Shown here piece by piece: positions 11,516 to 23,563 of a stretch of 64,000 nucleotides of DNA. The DNA comes from Lepas anatifera (lineage: Eukaryota > Arthropoda > Thecostraca > Lepadidae): the NCBI GenBank assembly GCA_034440635.1, contig JAOTON010001356.1:2550501-2614500 (forward strand). The letters are read 5' to 3'. Position numbers and translations under genes: made by a program. The notes beneath the pieces are model-generated. The model did not search any database and was not told the origin of the DNA. It worked only from the letters and a program-made list of their open reading frames with translations. Every line of letters starts with the position of its first letter. Position 1 is the first letter of the stretch.

Positions 11516-14417
11516 TAGCGACTCGGTTGGACATTGTCTGCAGAGAGAACACGGACGACACAGCCGAGGCCAATCTCACTCGACTGAGTGTGTTTCGGCG
11601 GTGACGGCCGCTGGCGCAGATAACCTGTACAGCTGAAAAATGCCGGTCCGTCGGCCCGCCACGACCCCTGCTGAGCCACCTCTGTCGCTACCGTGTCGCT
11701 AACTGTCAGATTTCGGCGGCGGCCCACACGACCAGGTTGGGAGCTGTCAGATCTCGGTGTCGGCGCGGTGCGATCGGGCCGGCGATTCTGCACGCACCGC
11801 ACGCACGCGCCACTTCCGGTGCGTGTCAGTGGGTCGCGCGGGGTGGAGTACACGCCGCGCACCGACAGAACGCCCAGTGAAAGGCGGCCTTCACGCTCCT
11901 CACATCGCAGGCATAGCGGGCCACAGATTGTGCTGGAAAGGTTCTCAATGGGAGGGCGGCTGCGCGCGCTCACCTGTTGGCAGTGTAGAGCGCATCTCCG
12001 GCGATATAAGCCCTACTGAAATCGCCAGGGAGGGCGTAGCTGGGTCTCTTTATTTGGAATTATCGCGTCTCTTGTGCCGACCGGCCAGGTCCACTGATGC
12101 ACTTATTTGTACGATCTGGTTATTTCTATCGCGCAAGCAAGTTAGTGAGCAAGTAGGGACATATAAACCCAACACTGGAAAAACAATTGACATTTTGTGC
12201 AATTGGGTACCAACTTAGCTTTCTCCAATTGCTGAGAAGGATAATCATGTCAAGAGGGACTGCAGCAAACGCTGTTAAAATTTCGCCGTCATTGACTCCA
12301 AAGACCTTTTATACTTTTCTTTGCCTTACCCGAACTAGTACATATTGCTAAGCCATAGCAAGTAACAAAGCTCACTCGGATGCAGAGAATCAACTTCAAA
12401 ACGGTCCCGGTCTCGGTCCAGTGCGGCAAAAGCCACTCACCCTTGCTAGCCATGGCACTGCTCAATAACCTGGTACAACACGACAAACCTGGAGCTAACC
12501 CGACACCCAGTACACCCCAGGCCGTACCCCCTGCACTGCAGCGTTCAAAACCGGCCAACACCGTGCCGCACCGGTGGCTGAGTCGGTGCCGCAGCTGAGG
12601 AGGACCGGGTCAGACCCTGGAAGTCATCAGCGGCGCTGGTGGGACAGGTGCCGGGACAGCGGCAGACACGGGCCGCGCTGTCGGCCGGCATCAAGTAGCC
12701 ACAGCAAAAAGCGGCCGCCTGTTAGCGAGCGTGCCGTATGGCGGCGGCCGGCGGGCTCCGATTACCCACCTACCCGCGTATAGAGCCGTCAGCCGTGCCC
12801 GCTTTTTGTGGGCAGGCCTGGGTGAGATGTTGTTAGCCGAATGCAGCTGTACCTCTCGGCGCCGGCCGGCGGCTCCGTATCACGCGCTCTTGTTGAGACC
12901 GTTTTACGGCGCCGTCACTGGAATTAGTCCGGCTGTCCCTGGTCAGTTGGCGTTTATGGGATTTGTGTGGCGCGCGCACGCGATGGCAGGGACGCGACGG
13001 CTGTTTATAGCCGCCGGCGCTGTAAACGCGCTCCGAACGGCCGCCCGACTCACAGCCGCCATCGGTCCCCATCGCCAGCTAATCAGCGACGCGGGCCGAC
13101 CCTAACTGCTCCGCTAATGCCGACTATTTCTCTCCACTGGCAGCACGAGAGTTCACGATGCACCGGAAGCCCGGGCGGCATCACCAGCACCGTTCCAATA
13201 ATTTATGAAGAGGACAGGTTGTTCTTTTTGGTTTTACTGGTGCCAGGACCTGGTTCTGGGTTCAGCCGGTGCTTTTCCGGGGCCAAATAACAGATGGCCG
13301 TTTGCCCAGACCACTCCCGCTCAGCTGACGTGATCAGCTGATGGGCTAATTATACCCACGTTAGCTAAAGCACTGCCTTTTAGTATTTGGCTCGGCCTGA
13401 GTACAGCGTTGGAAATAGGCCAAAATAATGTATAATGGCAGCAAAGACACATGGAACTTAATCATTATTTCCCCGAGATAAAATCCCCATCAGATATGTC
13501 ATCAAATGGTCCCGAGAAAAACCTATGACTTTACTCCAATATCTGTCACGAACTTCATCCGTCCACCTGACTCAAACACCGTTACAGCATGGTTTTCATG
13601 GAGTAGAATTGTCTTGTTTGTGTCGGAACAGACATCCACCTTGTCGCCGTCCACCGGGGCCACATTGAGTTAGGATCGGCACAGCAATCCGAATGTTGAA
13701 AAAACATAAACGTTTAGGTCTCCGTCCGTCTGTTGAACTTCTTATCTGCCTCTACCCCCCTCCAGTGCAAGAATGAAGAAGAGGGGTTCCTTGTTCTTTA
13801 ATGTTTTTTGTCCGTTTGAGGGATACCTCTTTGAAGTGAAAGAAAACCTGAAGACCTCCCCGTTTTTAGAATAAGAATGGTTGCAACGTGATCCCGTTCA
13901 CAAGTGCTTCGTCATGGCGCGCTTGAGATGAATGAGGAGCGCTCTCGTTCGAAAAGATCACTTAGGTGTAGTTGATGGGAAAATAATTGTATCACTAGTT
14001 TATTTATCTATTTTTTTATTTGTTAATTCATATCGCCAACAGATGCATGTCCATTTACAGGCGAAGTGAGAGCCTAAAAATAAACAAAACATGTTTCAAG
14101 TAAATGACACGCATCTCACATGAGAACAATAAAATGCATCACCCTAGGTTGGGATGCTCCTCGAGTATAAATGATTCTGGCAAAACATGAATTAAATGCT
14201 AGAGAAAATATATGGTCTAAAAATTACCTGCTGCGGCCATAGTGCCAGCTCGCAAGTACACAGGGTCCTCTTTTTTATGATTTTTACGTATTCCCTACCC
14301 CTACACCAGATTAATCCTATCATGCGCCACCTCCACCGCACAACTTTTTTGTTCACGAGCCTCATCACCTGAGAGATCGGATCGGACCCCTCTCCCTTGT
14401 TTTTTTCGCGAATGATA
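11516..14417. other. GC-rich then AT-rich stretch, nothing recognised
   Basis: 11500-13280 is CpG-rich with overlapping Arg/Pro/Ala-rich frames on both strands (for example 11473-11973 minus and 12731-13105 plus), a composition effect. No domain was recognised. A CpG-rich promoter or first exon cannot be excluded. 13300-14410 is AT-richer and featureless to me. Confidence 0.4.
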
Positions 14418-15454
14418 TTAACCCGCGCCCCACCGGGGGTCCGGCGCCACCTTCGCCCCACCGGGGGGCCATCGATGGCTCCCCCTCTAACTCCGAAAAT
14501 ATGGGCGTTAGCGCAAATCTGCAAAGTGCAATAGAAAGCTCGCGTGAATTCAGTAAGAAATTACTTCGCATGTTTTAGTGCTCAGGTCAATGGTTTGACC
14601 TCCAGAGGTCAAATTAGGTCAAGATCGGCTATTTTCACTCAAATATGCAATGATTAAGCCAACTGGGCATAACTCTTATGTCATTAGAGCTATTGAGGCC
14701 TGGTAAAGTACATTTGATAGAAAATTGTCAGTACTTTTTCCGCTATGTGGAACGTAAAGACCTCCCGCCAGTGGTTTGACCGCCAGAGGTCACCTCGTGA
14801 CCTAATATGACCTGAGGTCACGAAAGGTCACAAAGTGACCTTTGCCGTATATCAAATGAAAGCCAGTGACAAGACAAACACGATGGTGTTTGTTTCACTG
14901 CTCTAGCTCAATTAGGTCAAAAGTTATTGTCAAAATACTGTTTTTGACCTCTGGTGACCTTGGATGACCTTGGAAAAGTCAAAGGGAAAATATGACCCCT
15001 GGGATCCGTGAAAGGGTGTCCAAAAACGTTGTTCTGAGCAGTCTGAGTATTTGCAATCATTTTTGTGGCTTTTATATCATGAAATAGCTTTTCCCCATGC
15101 TTTTCCAATGGGAGAGGTCGCCTCGTGACCTGACCTCAGGGCACGAAATCGAAAAATCCCGGATATACACCTTGTAGACCCTGGAGGGGTCATGATGTGT
15201 AGGAAGTTTCAAATCGATCGACTTTGAAATGTAGCTCTTACAGAGCTCTAAAGGTGAAGTGAGGTGACCTTGGTTGACCTCGTCTGGTGACCTGACCTTG
15301 GGTGACCCGGGGTAAAAAATTTCAGGGATGATGGGAAAATGATGCAGTGAGAGGTAGAGCCCTCAACCGCGGTGCTGCGCCTCGTCGTTTTTCTGCTATC
15401 CCGGAAAAACCTTAGGGGGGCCATCGATGGCCCCCCCGGTGGGGCGAGGGTTAA
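14418..15454 (+). mobile_element. TTAA-flanked element, family A, full-length copy
   Basis: Complete copy of 1037 bp. TTAA lies at both ends (14418-14421, 15451-15454). The terminal inverted repeat is TTAACCCGCGCCCCACCGGG on the left against the complement of TTAACCCTCGCCCCACCGGG on the right. A GGGGCCATCGATGGCCCC-type palindrome lies just inside the right end, and a slightly mutated one inside the left end. I count about 20 AGGTCA or TGACCT hexamers inside. No ORF or transposase. Best read as a piggyBac-like MITE. Family assignment rests on TTAA plus CCC/GGG ends only. Confidence 0.85.
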
Positions 15455-15837
15455 GCCGTTTCAAATGAGACGTGTATTGCTTTGCAGGCCTTTAGAGTGA
15501 TCAATTTTTACAAGTCATGACCAAAAATTTACATTAAGGCAGGTCAGGTCAATGAGTTGTGACGTCAGGGCTAAGCCCATGCAGGGGTGGAAAACCCCAC
15601 CAACTCGCCAACCAGGGATAGCGACAGCCTCTGAACATTAAAATCATGAAGTGCGACAGAAAAGATCTATACAAAACCACAGCGCTTACGCAGGTGGCCA
15701 AATTACTTATAAGTATGTGTGATTTTCAGTAAACCTCATTGTGAATTCAGGAATGTTATTGGCTGGTTGTTTTTGTACCAATATAGGTACTACTTGTCAC
15801 ATTATGTGTGCTTTAGTAATTTCCTATATGTAAATAA
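15455..15837. other. Spacer between two inverted family A elements
   Basis: 383 bp of apparently unique sequence with no recognised feature. It separates two oppositely oriented ~1.04-kb copies. Confidence 0.6.
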
Positions 15838-16873
15838 TTAACCCTCGCCCCACCGGGGGGGCCATCGATGGCCCCCCTAAGGTTTTTCCGGGATAGCAGA
15901 AAAACGACGAGGTGCAGCACCGCGGTTGAGGGCTCTACCTCTCACTGCATCATTTTCCCATCATCCCTGAAATTTTTACCCCGGGTCACCCAAGGTCAGG
16001 TCACCAGACGAGGTCAACCAAGGTCACCTCACTTCACCTTTAGAGCTCTGTAAGAGCCACATTTCAAAGTCGATCGATTTGAAACTTCCTACACTTCATG
16101 ACCCCTCCAGGGACTACAAGGTGTATATCCGGGATTTTTCGATTTCGTGCCCTGAGGTCAGGTCACGAGGCGACCTCTCCCATTGGAAAAGCATGGGGAA
16201 AAGCTATTTCATGATATAAAAGCCACAAAAATGATTGCAAATACTCAGACTGCTCAGAACAACGTTTTTGGACACCCTTTCACGGATCCCAGGGGTCATA
16301 TTTGCCCTTTGACTTTTCCAAGGTCATCCAAGGTCACCAGAGGTCAAAAACAGTATTTTGACAATAACTTTTGACCTAATTGAGCTAGAGCAGGTGAAAC
16401 AAACACTATCGTGTTTGTCTTGTCACTGGCTCTCATTTGATATACGGCAAGGTCACTTTTTGACCTTTCGTGACCTCAGGTCATATTAGGTCACGAGGTG
16501 ACCTCTGGCGGTCAAACCAATGGCGGGAGGTCTTTACGTTCCACATAGCGGAAAAATTACTGGCAATTTGCTATCAAATGTACTTTACCAGGCCTCAATA
16601 GCTCTAATGACATAAGAGTTATGCCCAGTTTGCTTAATCATTGCATATTTGAGTGAAAATAGCCGATCTTGACCTAATTTGACCTCTGGAGGTCAAACCA
16701 TTGACCTGAGCACTAAAACATGCGAAGTAATTTCTTACTGAATTCACGCGAGCTTTCTATTGCACTTTGCAGATTTGCGCTAACGCCCATATTTTCGGAG
16801 TTAGAGGGGGGCCATCGATGGCCCCTTCGGTGGGGCGAAGGTGGCGCCGGACCCCCGGTGGGGCGTGGGTTAA
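15838..16873 (-). mobile_element. TTAA-flanked element, family A, full-length, inverted
   Basis: Reverse-oriented full copy of 1036 bp with TTAA at 15838-15841 and 16870-16873, the same terminal repeats and the same array of AGGTCA-type hexamers. It differs from the 14418 copy by scattered substitutions and small indels. Together the two form a ~1-kb inverted repeat around a 383-bp spacer. Confidence 0.85.
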
Positions 16874-17084
16874 AGCAACAACTTTCAGTGTTAGACATTT
16901 TATTTGCGACAGGTTTGAGGTTTTTTCCTCCCCTGCCCATGTAAGGCGATTTTGTTCTGCTAAAATGAGGCTGACAAAACCAGTATGTAACTCGGCTTCT
17001 AAAAGAGCCAGATCAACTTTCTAAACATCATTCAAAAGCTCCTGAAACGATAAATATCCACGTTGCCATCCATTTTGGACCATG

Positions 17085-17400
17085 TTTGTTAAGTGCATAG
17101 GATATTATCTATGTTATCTTGATATCATATTATAAGAGACCTAAAAATGGTATCATAGTAATGAGTACGACCCAAGGATCCGAATGATACGCAACATGAC
17201 CTTGAAAGGTCATTATTTGACCTTGACTATAATTTGACCTTTCACGGTCATGCTGTTCAACATTTGAATGCTTGGGTCAAGACGAACACGCTGGTGTCTT
17301 TTGTTTTGCTCTAGGTTGAATGCCTTCCGAATTATTTGGGCATTTCTAAATGGGTCTAAAAATTTTACCCAATTCTGCACCACTTCAATCCTGCCAGAAC
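17085..17400. mobile_element. Diverged relic related to family A
   Basis: Contains TGACCTTGAAAGGTCA, TTTGACCTTGA and a segment (GACGAACACGCTGGTGTC) resembling GACAAACACGATGGTGTT inside family A. Termini are not recognisable. Likely an old or distinct subfamily member. Confidence 0.45.
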
Positions 17401-18160
17401 CCACCTCCAACGCTCAACTTTTTTGTTAGGAGCGCGAGACCGATATGGGCTTGCCCCCTTAAGCAGCCGGCTGGATCCGCCCCTGCTGTTCCCTGCACGG
17501 ACGGTTCAGTTCGCCCGTGGACGTTCAATCACTTCGGTAGATAGATATCGAATCACGCAAATAGGAAATGGCTGTTGATATGAGCAATTCACTGTTCGAA
17601 ACCGCGTTCTAGTCAGGATCTGGTCAAGCCACTTAACCCGTTTTGAGATTTGAATCTTTTGAAGCTTTTTCAATTATCGGATTGCACCAGCACCAAAGCA
17701 CGTGCAAAAATCATCCATTATAAAACCGTAGGGGAGAGCGGGGAGAGTTGTATCATGGACAAGTTGTATCAGAGCGATTTTTCCAAAACTATCCAAGAGA
17801 TAGCGCTCCCGACACGACCAGATGATGCGGCAAGCGGTCCGCCATCTTTCTTTATACTGCCGTCTGCTTGGCTTGGCACGTCTCCCGGTGAGTGCAGAAA
17901 ATGTGTTTTCGGGGTGTCATTCTGTAAAATTTCGTCATAAGGAAATGTGTGTTTTTGTCATTCAGATGATCACGAATTGGAAGGATCACTGTAGCAGTGG
18001 TAAGGGTAGATTCCAAGGCTTCGTGCGTGAGAAGGATTTTCTCGGCTGGCCACTGGTTGTTGAGCACGAGAACGTTTTTTCCAATGTGGGAGGGTGGTAC
18101 ATGTTGTATCAAGGCCAGGTGGGGTATGTTGTAACAGTGATACAACTCACCCCAATGTTC

Positions 18161-18340
18161 ATGCAGCTCATTAGGGGTGTCGCCACAGATTCGTTTTTGC
18201 CAAAAACACTACATTGTCACATCTAGCCACAACGAAAAATTAGGCAAAATATTTTTGATGCAAACAGTGCGGGTCAGGATAAGTGCAAGACGGACCACGC
18301 TGATGGAATGAAAGCAAAAGCAAAAATTAAAGTCTAACAA
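18161..18340 (+). repeat. ~180-bp direct repeat, left copy
   Basis: Runs from CAGCTCATTAGGGGTGTCGC to AAAGTCTAACAAGTCC and is repeated with roughly 10-15% divergence at 19646-19832. The two copies flank a degenerate GGGCCCC-type tandem array inside the 17731-20552 element. Confidence 0.8.
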
Positions 18341-18899
18341 GTCCAGTGGCGAATCTAGGATTTCGTTGGCAGGCTCTGAGGGGGGGGCGCCGAACCTGGG
18401 GGAGCGGAATCTGAGGGGCGCCAATTTACCACCCAATAGGCGGCCAGTTTCGAAGAAAAAACGCGTTTAAAAAGCGTATTTGTATATGTTTATCTTCATG
18501 AAAGCTACCTTTCAGTGAAACATGTTCACGTTTACCATCAAACATATTTCGGGCCGGCAAGGTTTCGCCCGGAACTTAATGACTGGTACATTGTTAGAAG
18601 AAGCTGGACGCCCCCACGGATGCTAACTGAAGCACCATGAGCAAAGAATACAGCTAACTTCGTTCTGGAAGAAAACTGAGGTGTCGTAACGACCACATCC
18701 ACATATCATAGTTGTCTTGGCTAACACTGGGTCCCTACAGAAACCCCGATTGACGCTACAATAAGCGCAATTAACAATGAATACAATGAACTTTGTTGAA
18801 CTTAAGTCATGGCGAAAGCTAAGGTGCCGTATCGACCACCTCCACATATCACAGTTGTTTTGACTAACGCTGAGTCCCTACTGAAATCTCCGATTGACG

Positions 18900-19640
18900 C
18901 TAACCTAAGCATCAGAGGCCGCAGAGCCTCTGCGGGCCTGGGCCTCTGAGTTTTTAGTGGCTGCTCTGAGCTGATATTGAGTCCCCTCAGTTGATCTGGG
19001 ACCGCTTTAGATAACCAGGCCCTCACACTGAACTTGAATGTGTCACCACTGGAGCCTTCTGAGCTTTTCGGGGTCCCTTAATTGGTGTAGGCCCCCTCAA
19101 CAGATCCTGGGCCCTCTGAGTTAATTGTTAGCTATCTGAGAGCGAGTTTTCAGGTTGCCCCCTGGGCTGTTCTGGGACCGTGAAAGAGTATTGCACAGGA
19201 GCTTACTGGCTTGGCCTTAGATCCTTCGCTGCTTTGGGCCCCCTAAGCTAAGAATAACCCTGTAGGTGAAATTATTGTGGCAGCCATGAGCTGGTTTAGG
19301 GCCCGTGATAGGATTTACTTAAGGGGCCTCTGGTTTGATCATAGGGCCCCTAGCTGGATTAGTCTACCCTGAGCTGGCAAGGGTCCCCCTGGGCTGGTAT
19401 CGTGTTCGTTTAACTGATATAGACCCCTTCAGCTTGTATGGGGCCCGTTGTGCGTATCTGGGCCCCATGAGTTCGTCGAGACACCCAGCTAGTCTGGCCA
19501 TCTTAGTTTGTATGGGCCTCCTGAGCTGCTTTGGGCCCCCTCAGCGTGTCTAGGCCCCATGAGTGGAGAGTTGGCCCCCTGGGCTAGTTTTGGCCCCCTG
19601 AGCTTATTTGGGACCCGTTTAAATGGGTAGGCACCCCACG
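18900..19640. repeat. Degenerate minisatellite, GGGCCCCCTGAGCTG motif
   Basis: The motif TTTGGGCCCCCTGAGCTG and variants recurs about 20-25 times with irregular ~30-bp spacing. Strongly decayed and non-coding. Confidence 0.75.
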
Positions 19641-19645
19641 CTGCC

Positions 19646-19832
19646 TATACAGCTCATTAGGGATCTCGCCACAGATTCATTTTTCCAAAAAACACTATAT
19701 CATCACAGGTAGCCTCAACGAAAAATTAGGTAAAAATATATTTGCTGCAAAAAGTGCGGGCCAGGATAAGTACAAGACCGGCCGCGCTGATGGAATGAAA
19801 GCAAAAACAAAAATTAAAGTCTAACAAGTCCC
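19646..19832 (+). repeat. ~180-bp direct repeat, right copy
   Basis: Second copy of the block at 18161-18340, again ending AAAGTCTAACAAGTCC. It indicates an internal duplication within the element. Confidence 0.8.
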
Positions 19833-20554
19833 GAGAAGTTATGGCCACATCCCCACCTTCGCTTCACAAATTCGAGGGACACCCTTGCTCGCCCCCTCCC
19901 CCGCCTCCTACTTCCCACGCCCATGCAATTCATCCGTATCCCTGATACAACCCTTAACTATTGTGAGATGATTACTTAGAAGTCCATAACTAATACGTTT
20001 AGGCTTTTCAGATTGAACAGTTGCAGATTGAACAGACTTTAGCCCTGGCTTAAGTCTGCTGGTACCTAGTCAAGAATTTGCCCGTTTCAACGCATTGTGT
20101 TGGCTTCCTTTTTCCAAACGGGTCACTTTTACACTTGGACGGTTGATGTTTCGTTTGCGCTTTTTGTCGCCATGAATTTCGTACTGTATTGGCCATAGTT
20201 GGGTTCAATAAAATGCAAGTTAAGTTTATAATTAAATTCTAAATTCGTTGTAGGTTGTTCCCACGGCCATGATCGGTAGCAGGCACATTCTCCAAAACGT
20301 GACACACTGTTACAACTTAACCCACCATGTGATACAACTCACCCAACCGGTGGGGTAAGTTGTATCAAGTGAAAAGGTCCATTCGCCGGGCAGTAGGAGA
20401 CAAACCAGTAAAGATTAAGAAAAAAATATATCGGCAAAAGGAAGCCAAAGGATGCAGCTACGAGATGGTATTGAAATCACGAGGCTATCCCAAGTAGTTA
20501 CGAAATTAATGAACCTGGAGTAAAAACTGATACAACCCACCCCACCCTCCTCTA

Positions 20555-21358
20555 CTCACTGACCCACGTGATACAAAAAATGAGCAAAGCCGAACCATCA
20601 CTCGATATAAGCTACTTGATTTATTGAATGCTCTGCTGTATACCAACCAATTCAAACGTCAATTTCAATTGCATGAATAGGCCTGATAAATTTCTCGTAA
20701 ATCAATCACTGGGACCTACAAGCACACGCCAACGAGACTCGAAGCATATCGGATCATAAAACCAAACACAGTTTGTAGGTTTCTATCCCAGAAAACAACT
20801 GGTTTAACCCGGAATCGGGGTCAGTAGGTTTACTTCATTTTCTAACCCGCTTTGAAGTGAAATGTAACTGAGATTCACCTCCAACGAGCAGCTCTGACAA
20901 CTGCTGGATCCACCCAGCAGTTTACACCGGACGGTATCCGATTGCCTGGATACCCAGCTTGCAAACACCTGCTCCCTCACTTCGGCCAAGGATTCCTCTG
21001 CTAATCCAGTCAAGTGGGGCCTGTCTGGAGGCGCTGTCCGCCTTTGGCGTGCAAGCCTCGTCCGGCCGCCCACGCCGGGTGATATCAGAACCGTTCCCGC
21101 AGACACGTAAATATAAACAAGTGGACTTAAGCACGGCCGTCAAGTACCAGCACAATACACCACAGCCGACAGAGAAAGCCCACCAGCGACGGGTTCTGAG
21201 ACGGTGCAGCGGCGCGGCGGCGGCCGGCGGGAGTGGGCGGGCCCGTGGTTTGGCTGGAGAGTACGCAAACGGTGACGGATGACGCCACCGCGACGCTGTC
21301 GGATCGACGGTCCGGCGGCCTCCGGCCCCCATACATCAGCAGCGCCGCCTGACGGCGA
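20555..21358. other. No recognised feature
   Basis: Frames at 20922-21332 (minus) and 20959-21282 (plus) lie in GC-rich sequence. No domain seen. Confidence 0.45.
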
Positions 21359-22110
21359 TGGATGCGCCGCGGCCCGGCGGCCTGGTGACACCGCCGCCCC
21401 GAGGAAGCGGAGGGGTGACAGCGCTGACCCGAGGAAGTGGACGGGTGACGCCGCCGACCCAAGGGGGACGAGTAACACTGCCGCCCCGAGCGGGACGAGT
21501 AACACTGCCGCCCCGAAGAAGGGGACAAGTAACACTGACGACACAGGTAAGAGAGACATGTAACACTGTTTCCCCGGGTAAGGGGGATGAGCAACACCGC
21601 AGACCCGGCTAAGAAAGACAAGTAAACACTGCCGCCCCAGGTAAGGGAGACTAATAACATTGTCACCCCGGGTGAGGGAGACGAGTAACGCTGTCGCCCG
21701 AGAGTAGGGGAGACATGCGCGTCGGAAAAGGGGGGCCAGGGGGTCAGGCCCCCCACTTTTGGCCAAAAATTTCCTGATCTCAGTCAAAATAAGAGAAAGC
21801 CGGACATTCTTATATCCAGCTGCTGCGGAAGGCAACGAGGAGCCTAAATTCGAACAGTTTTTGGTACTGATGTTGGAAGTTTTTTGTCAGCATCAGGTTG
21901 AAGTTTGGCTGCCCCCCCCACTTTTTGCCGGTGCCGACACTTATGAGGGGAGAAGACTAACACAGCCGCCCGAGGAGGGACGAGTGACGCCGCAACCCCG
22001 AGTAAGTCGAACGAGTGACACCGCAGCCCCGAGTAATGACACCACGGCCCCCCAGTAAGTCGAACGAGTGACACCGCAGCCCAGTGTCAGGAGATGGGTG
22101 ACGTCACTGA
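21359..22110. repeat. Interrupted minisatellite, ~27-30-bp unit
   Basis: Units of the type GACGAGTAACACTGCCGCCC run from about 21375 to 21720 and resume at 21955-22090. They are separated by ~230 bp that begins and ends with inverted G/C-rich motifs (GGGTCAGGCCCCCCACTTTT; GGCTGCCCCCCCCACTTTTT). The 200-codon minus-strand frames here are repeat-derived. Confidence 0.8.
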
Positions 22111-22150
22111 ATCAGGTTGGGGGGTGGGACGCGGGAAACCGGACCTTGGG

Positions 22151-22235
22151 ACAGGAGTGGAGGAGTAGCTCAGTGGATAATACATGTCTCCTGAGCCACA
22201 GGTCCCGAGTTCAAGTCCCGGCAGAACATCTGAAC
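22151..22235 (+). ncRNA. tRNA-like pol III promoter (SINE head or degenerate tRNA)
   Basis: An A-box-like TAGCTCAGTGG lies about 46 bp before a B-box-like GAGTTCAAGTCC, the spacing of an internal pol III promoter. A proper cloverleaf (five-pair anticodon stem, seven-base loop, CCA-adjacent acceptor) cannot be drawn convincingly. A tRNA-derived SINE head or tRNA pseudogene is likelier than a working tRNA. Confidence 0.4.
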
Positions 22236-22309
22236 AAGTTGATCTGGTCCCTCTGATCCCTTCCAACAGGGTGAGATTTGGGGACGCCGCATAACTTTGA
22301 CAGTTGGGG

Positions 22310-22390
22310 TTAAAGTTGGAGAAGTTGGTTGGAGAACTTAAGTTGGAGTTGGAGAACTAAGTTGGAGAACTTAGACAGACGTTAAATCCC
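22310..22390. repeat. Short AGTTGGAGAA tandem repeat
   Basis: About six imperfect repeats of GTTGGAGAA(C) with inserted CTTA or CTAA. Confidence 0.7.
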
Positions 22391-23196
22391 AGCAATCATT
22401 ATTAATACCTCAGGACATGTGGACGACTAACACCACACCATGGGACAGGTGGAAGAGTAACGCCACAACTTGGGACAGGTGGACGGGAGTGGACTATGTG
22501 CGGACGCAGGACGGAACGGAAGCATCAGAGGGCATCCATGGCCTGGGCAGAAATAAGGTTTTCAAACACTTCGCGACAGCGAGCCCGGGGTGGAAGGACT
22601 AGCATTCTAAAACGACTTTAACACATTCACTAACCTGAAGTTCATTTCCGTGCACGAATAACTCAGAAACCGATTTAAAAACTTTTAGGCTCTGCCAAGG
22701 TGAAGAAGAGCGAGCGCACTTAATGTCGTTTCAGCAATTACGGAAGATCCGAGGTATTTAACGCACTAGACCTGGATGATCACACAAGGATAATCACATA
22801 ACCTATGTGTATGTACATACATCTCGGGCCACAAAAAACAGGTATGGCGCAAGAAGACCTATTTGGTGCCGGCCACCTCGTCAGTGGTCGCCGGACCGGT
22901 ATATTCCCAGAGGAGGACCACTGTGACACGCGGCGGGACCACTGACCTCTCCGCCGTCCAGACAGCCCTAATGATCTCATCTGAGCATGAAATCACGCCC
23001 ACCAGTCAGACAATAGACATGTTGCCGCGGCTTTGTGGGGGATCCGCAGCGCAGTAGCCGCCGTCGACAAATGTTAGCCGACTTTTTGTACGGCCCCCGT
23101 GGTCATCATAATGGATTCAGTCCAGTCGCGAGCACAAAAATACACACCGGGCCCGTGTAATTACCGTTAGCCAGGTATGCTTTACACGCCAAAGCC

Positions 23197-23345
23197 CACT
23201 AGCAGATCCAGGGGGACGCGCAAAATGGCATTTGCCCCAAGTCCCCCAATTTTCGCCGGTTTCTGCCAAATTTCTGTTTAAAAAGCCTCTTTCACCATAT
23301 TGAACCCTGTTATCCCCCAAAATCACTGGACTGGATCCGCCACTG
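23197..23345. mobile_element. hAT-like MITE, 149 bp, with 8-bp duplication
   Basis: Terminal repeats are CACTAGCAGATCCAG on the left and the complement of CAGTGGCGGATCCAG on the right (12 of 15 match). The element is flanked by a perfect 8-bp direct repeat CCAAAGCC (23189-23196 and 23346-23353). An 8-bp target duplication with a CAGNGGCGGATC-type end fits the hAT superfamily. No coding capacity. Confidence 0.85.
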
Positions 23346-23563
23346 CCAAAGCCCCTAGGTAATTCCAGCGTGAATGGGAAACGACTCGCCAGTCACTAGT
23401 GAGAGCGAGGCGGACTAAGACCCGAACTGGTTCTTCTCTCTCCCACGCAAAGCAGAACGTTCACAAAGCAGGTCACTGGGAATTCTATCGCCTATTGGTA
23501 ATACGTTCACCACATTCTCTTATTTTGCAAATACCCAACTCCTGGGTAGGTCCAAGTCAGCTT

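Larger units (their letters stand above)
17731..20552. mobile_element. 2.8-kb terminal-inverted-repeat element with TA duplication
   Basis: Left end GGGGAGAGCGGGGAGAGTTG then TATCA. The right end, read on the minus strand, is GAGGAGGGTGGGGTGGGTTG then TATCA. Both are flanked by TA (17729-17730, 20553-20554). Internal copies of the GTTGTATCA motif occur near both ends. No transposase domain could be recognised in internal frames (17822-18226 is the longest), so it appears non-autonomous. Superfamily not assigned. The TA duplication would fit Tc1/mariner or another TA-targeting group. Confidence 0.6.

Noticed and set aside
21127..21835. Two overlapping 209- and 231-codon minus-strand frames
   Set aside because: Both come from the interrupted ~28-bp minisatellite, in different registers.
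22151..22235. Functional tRNA gene
   Set aside because: A- and B-box-like words are present, but the anticodon arm cannot be folded properly. Kept only as tRNA-like.
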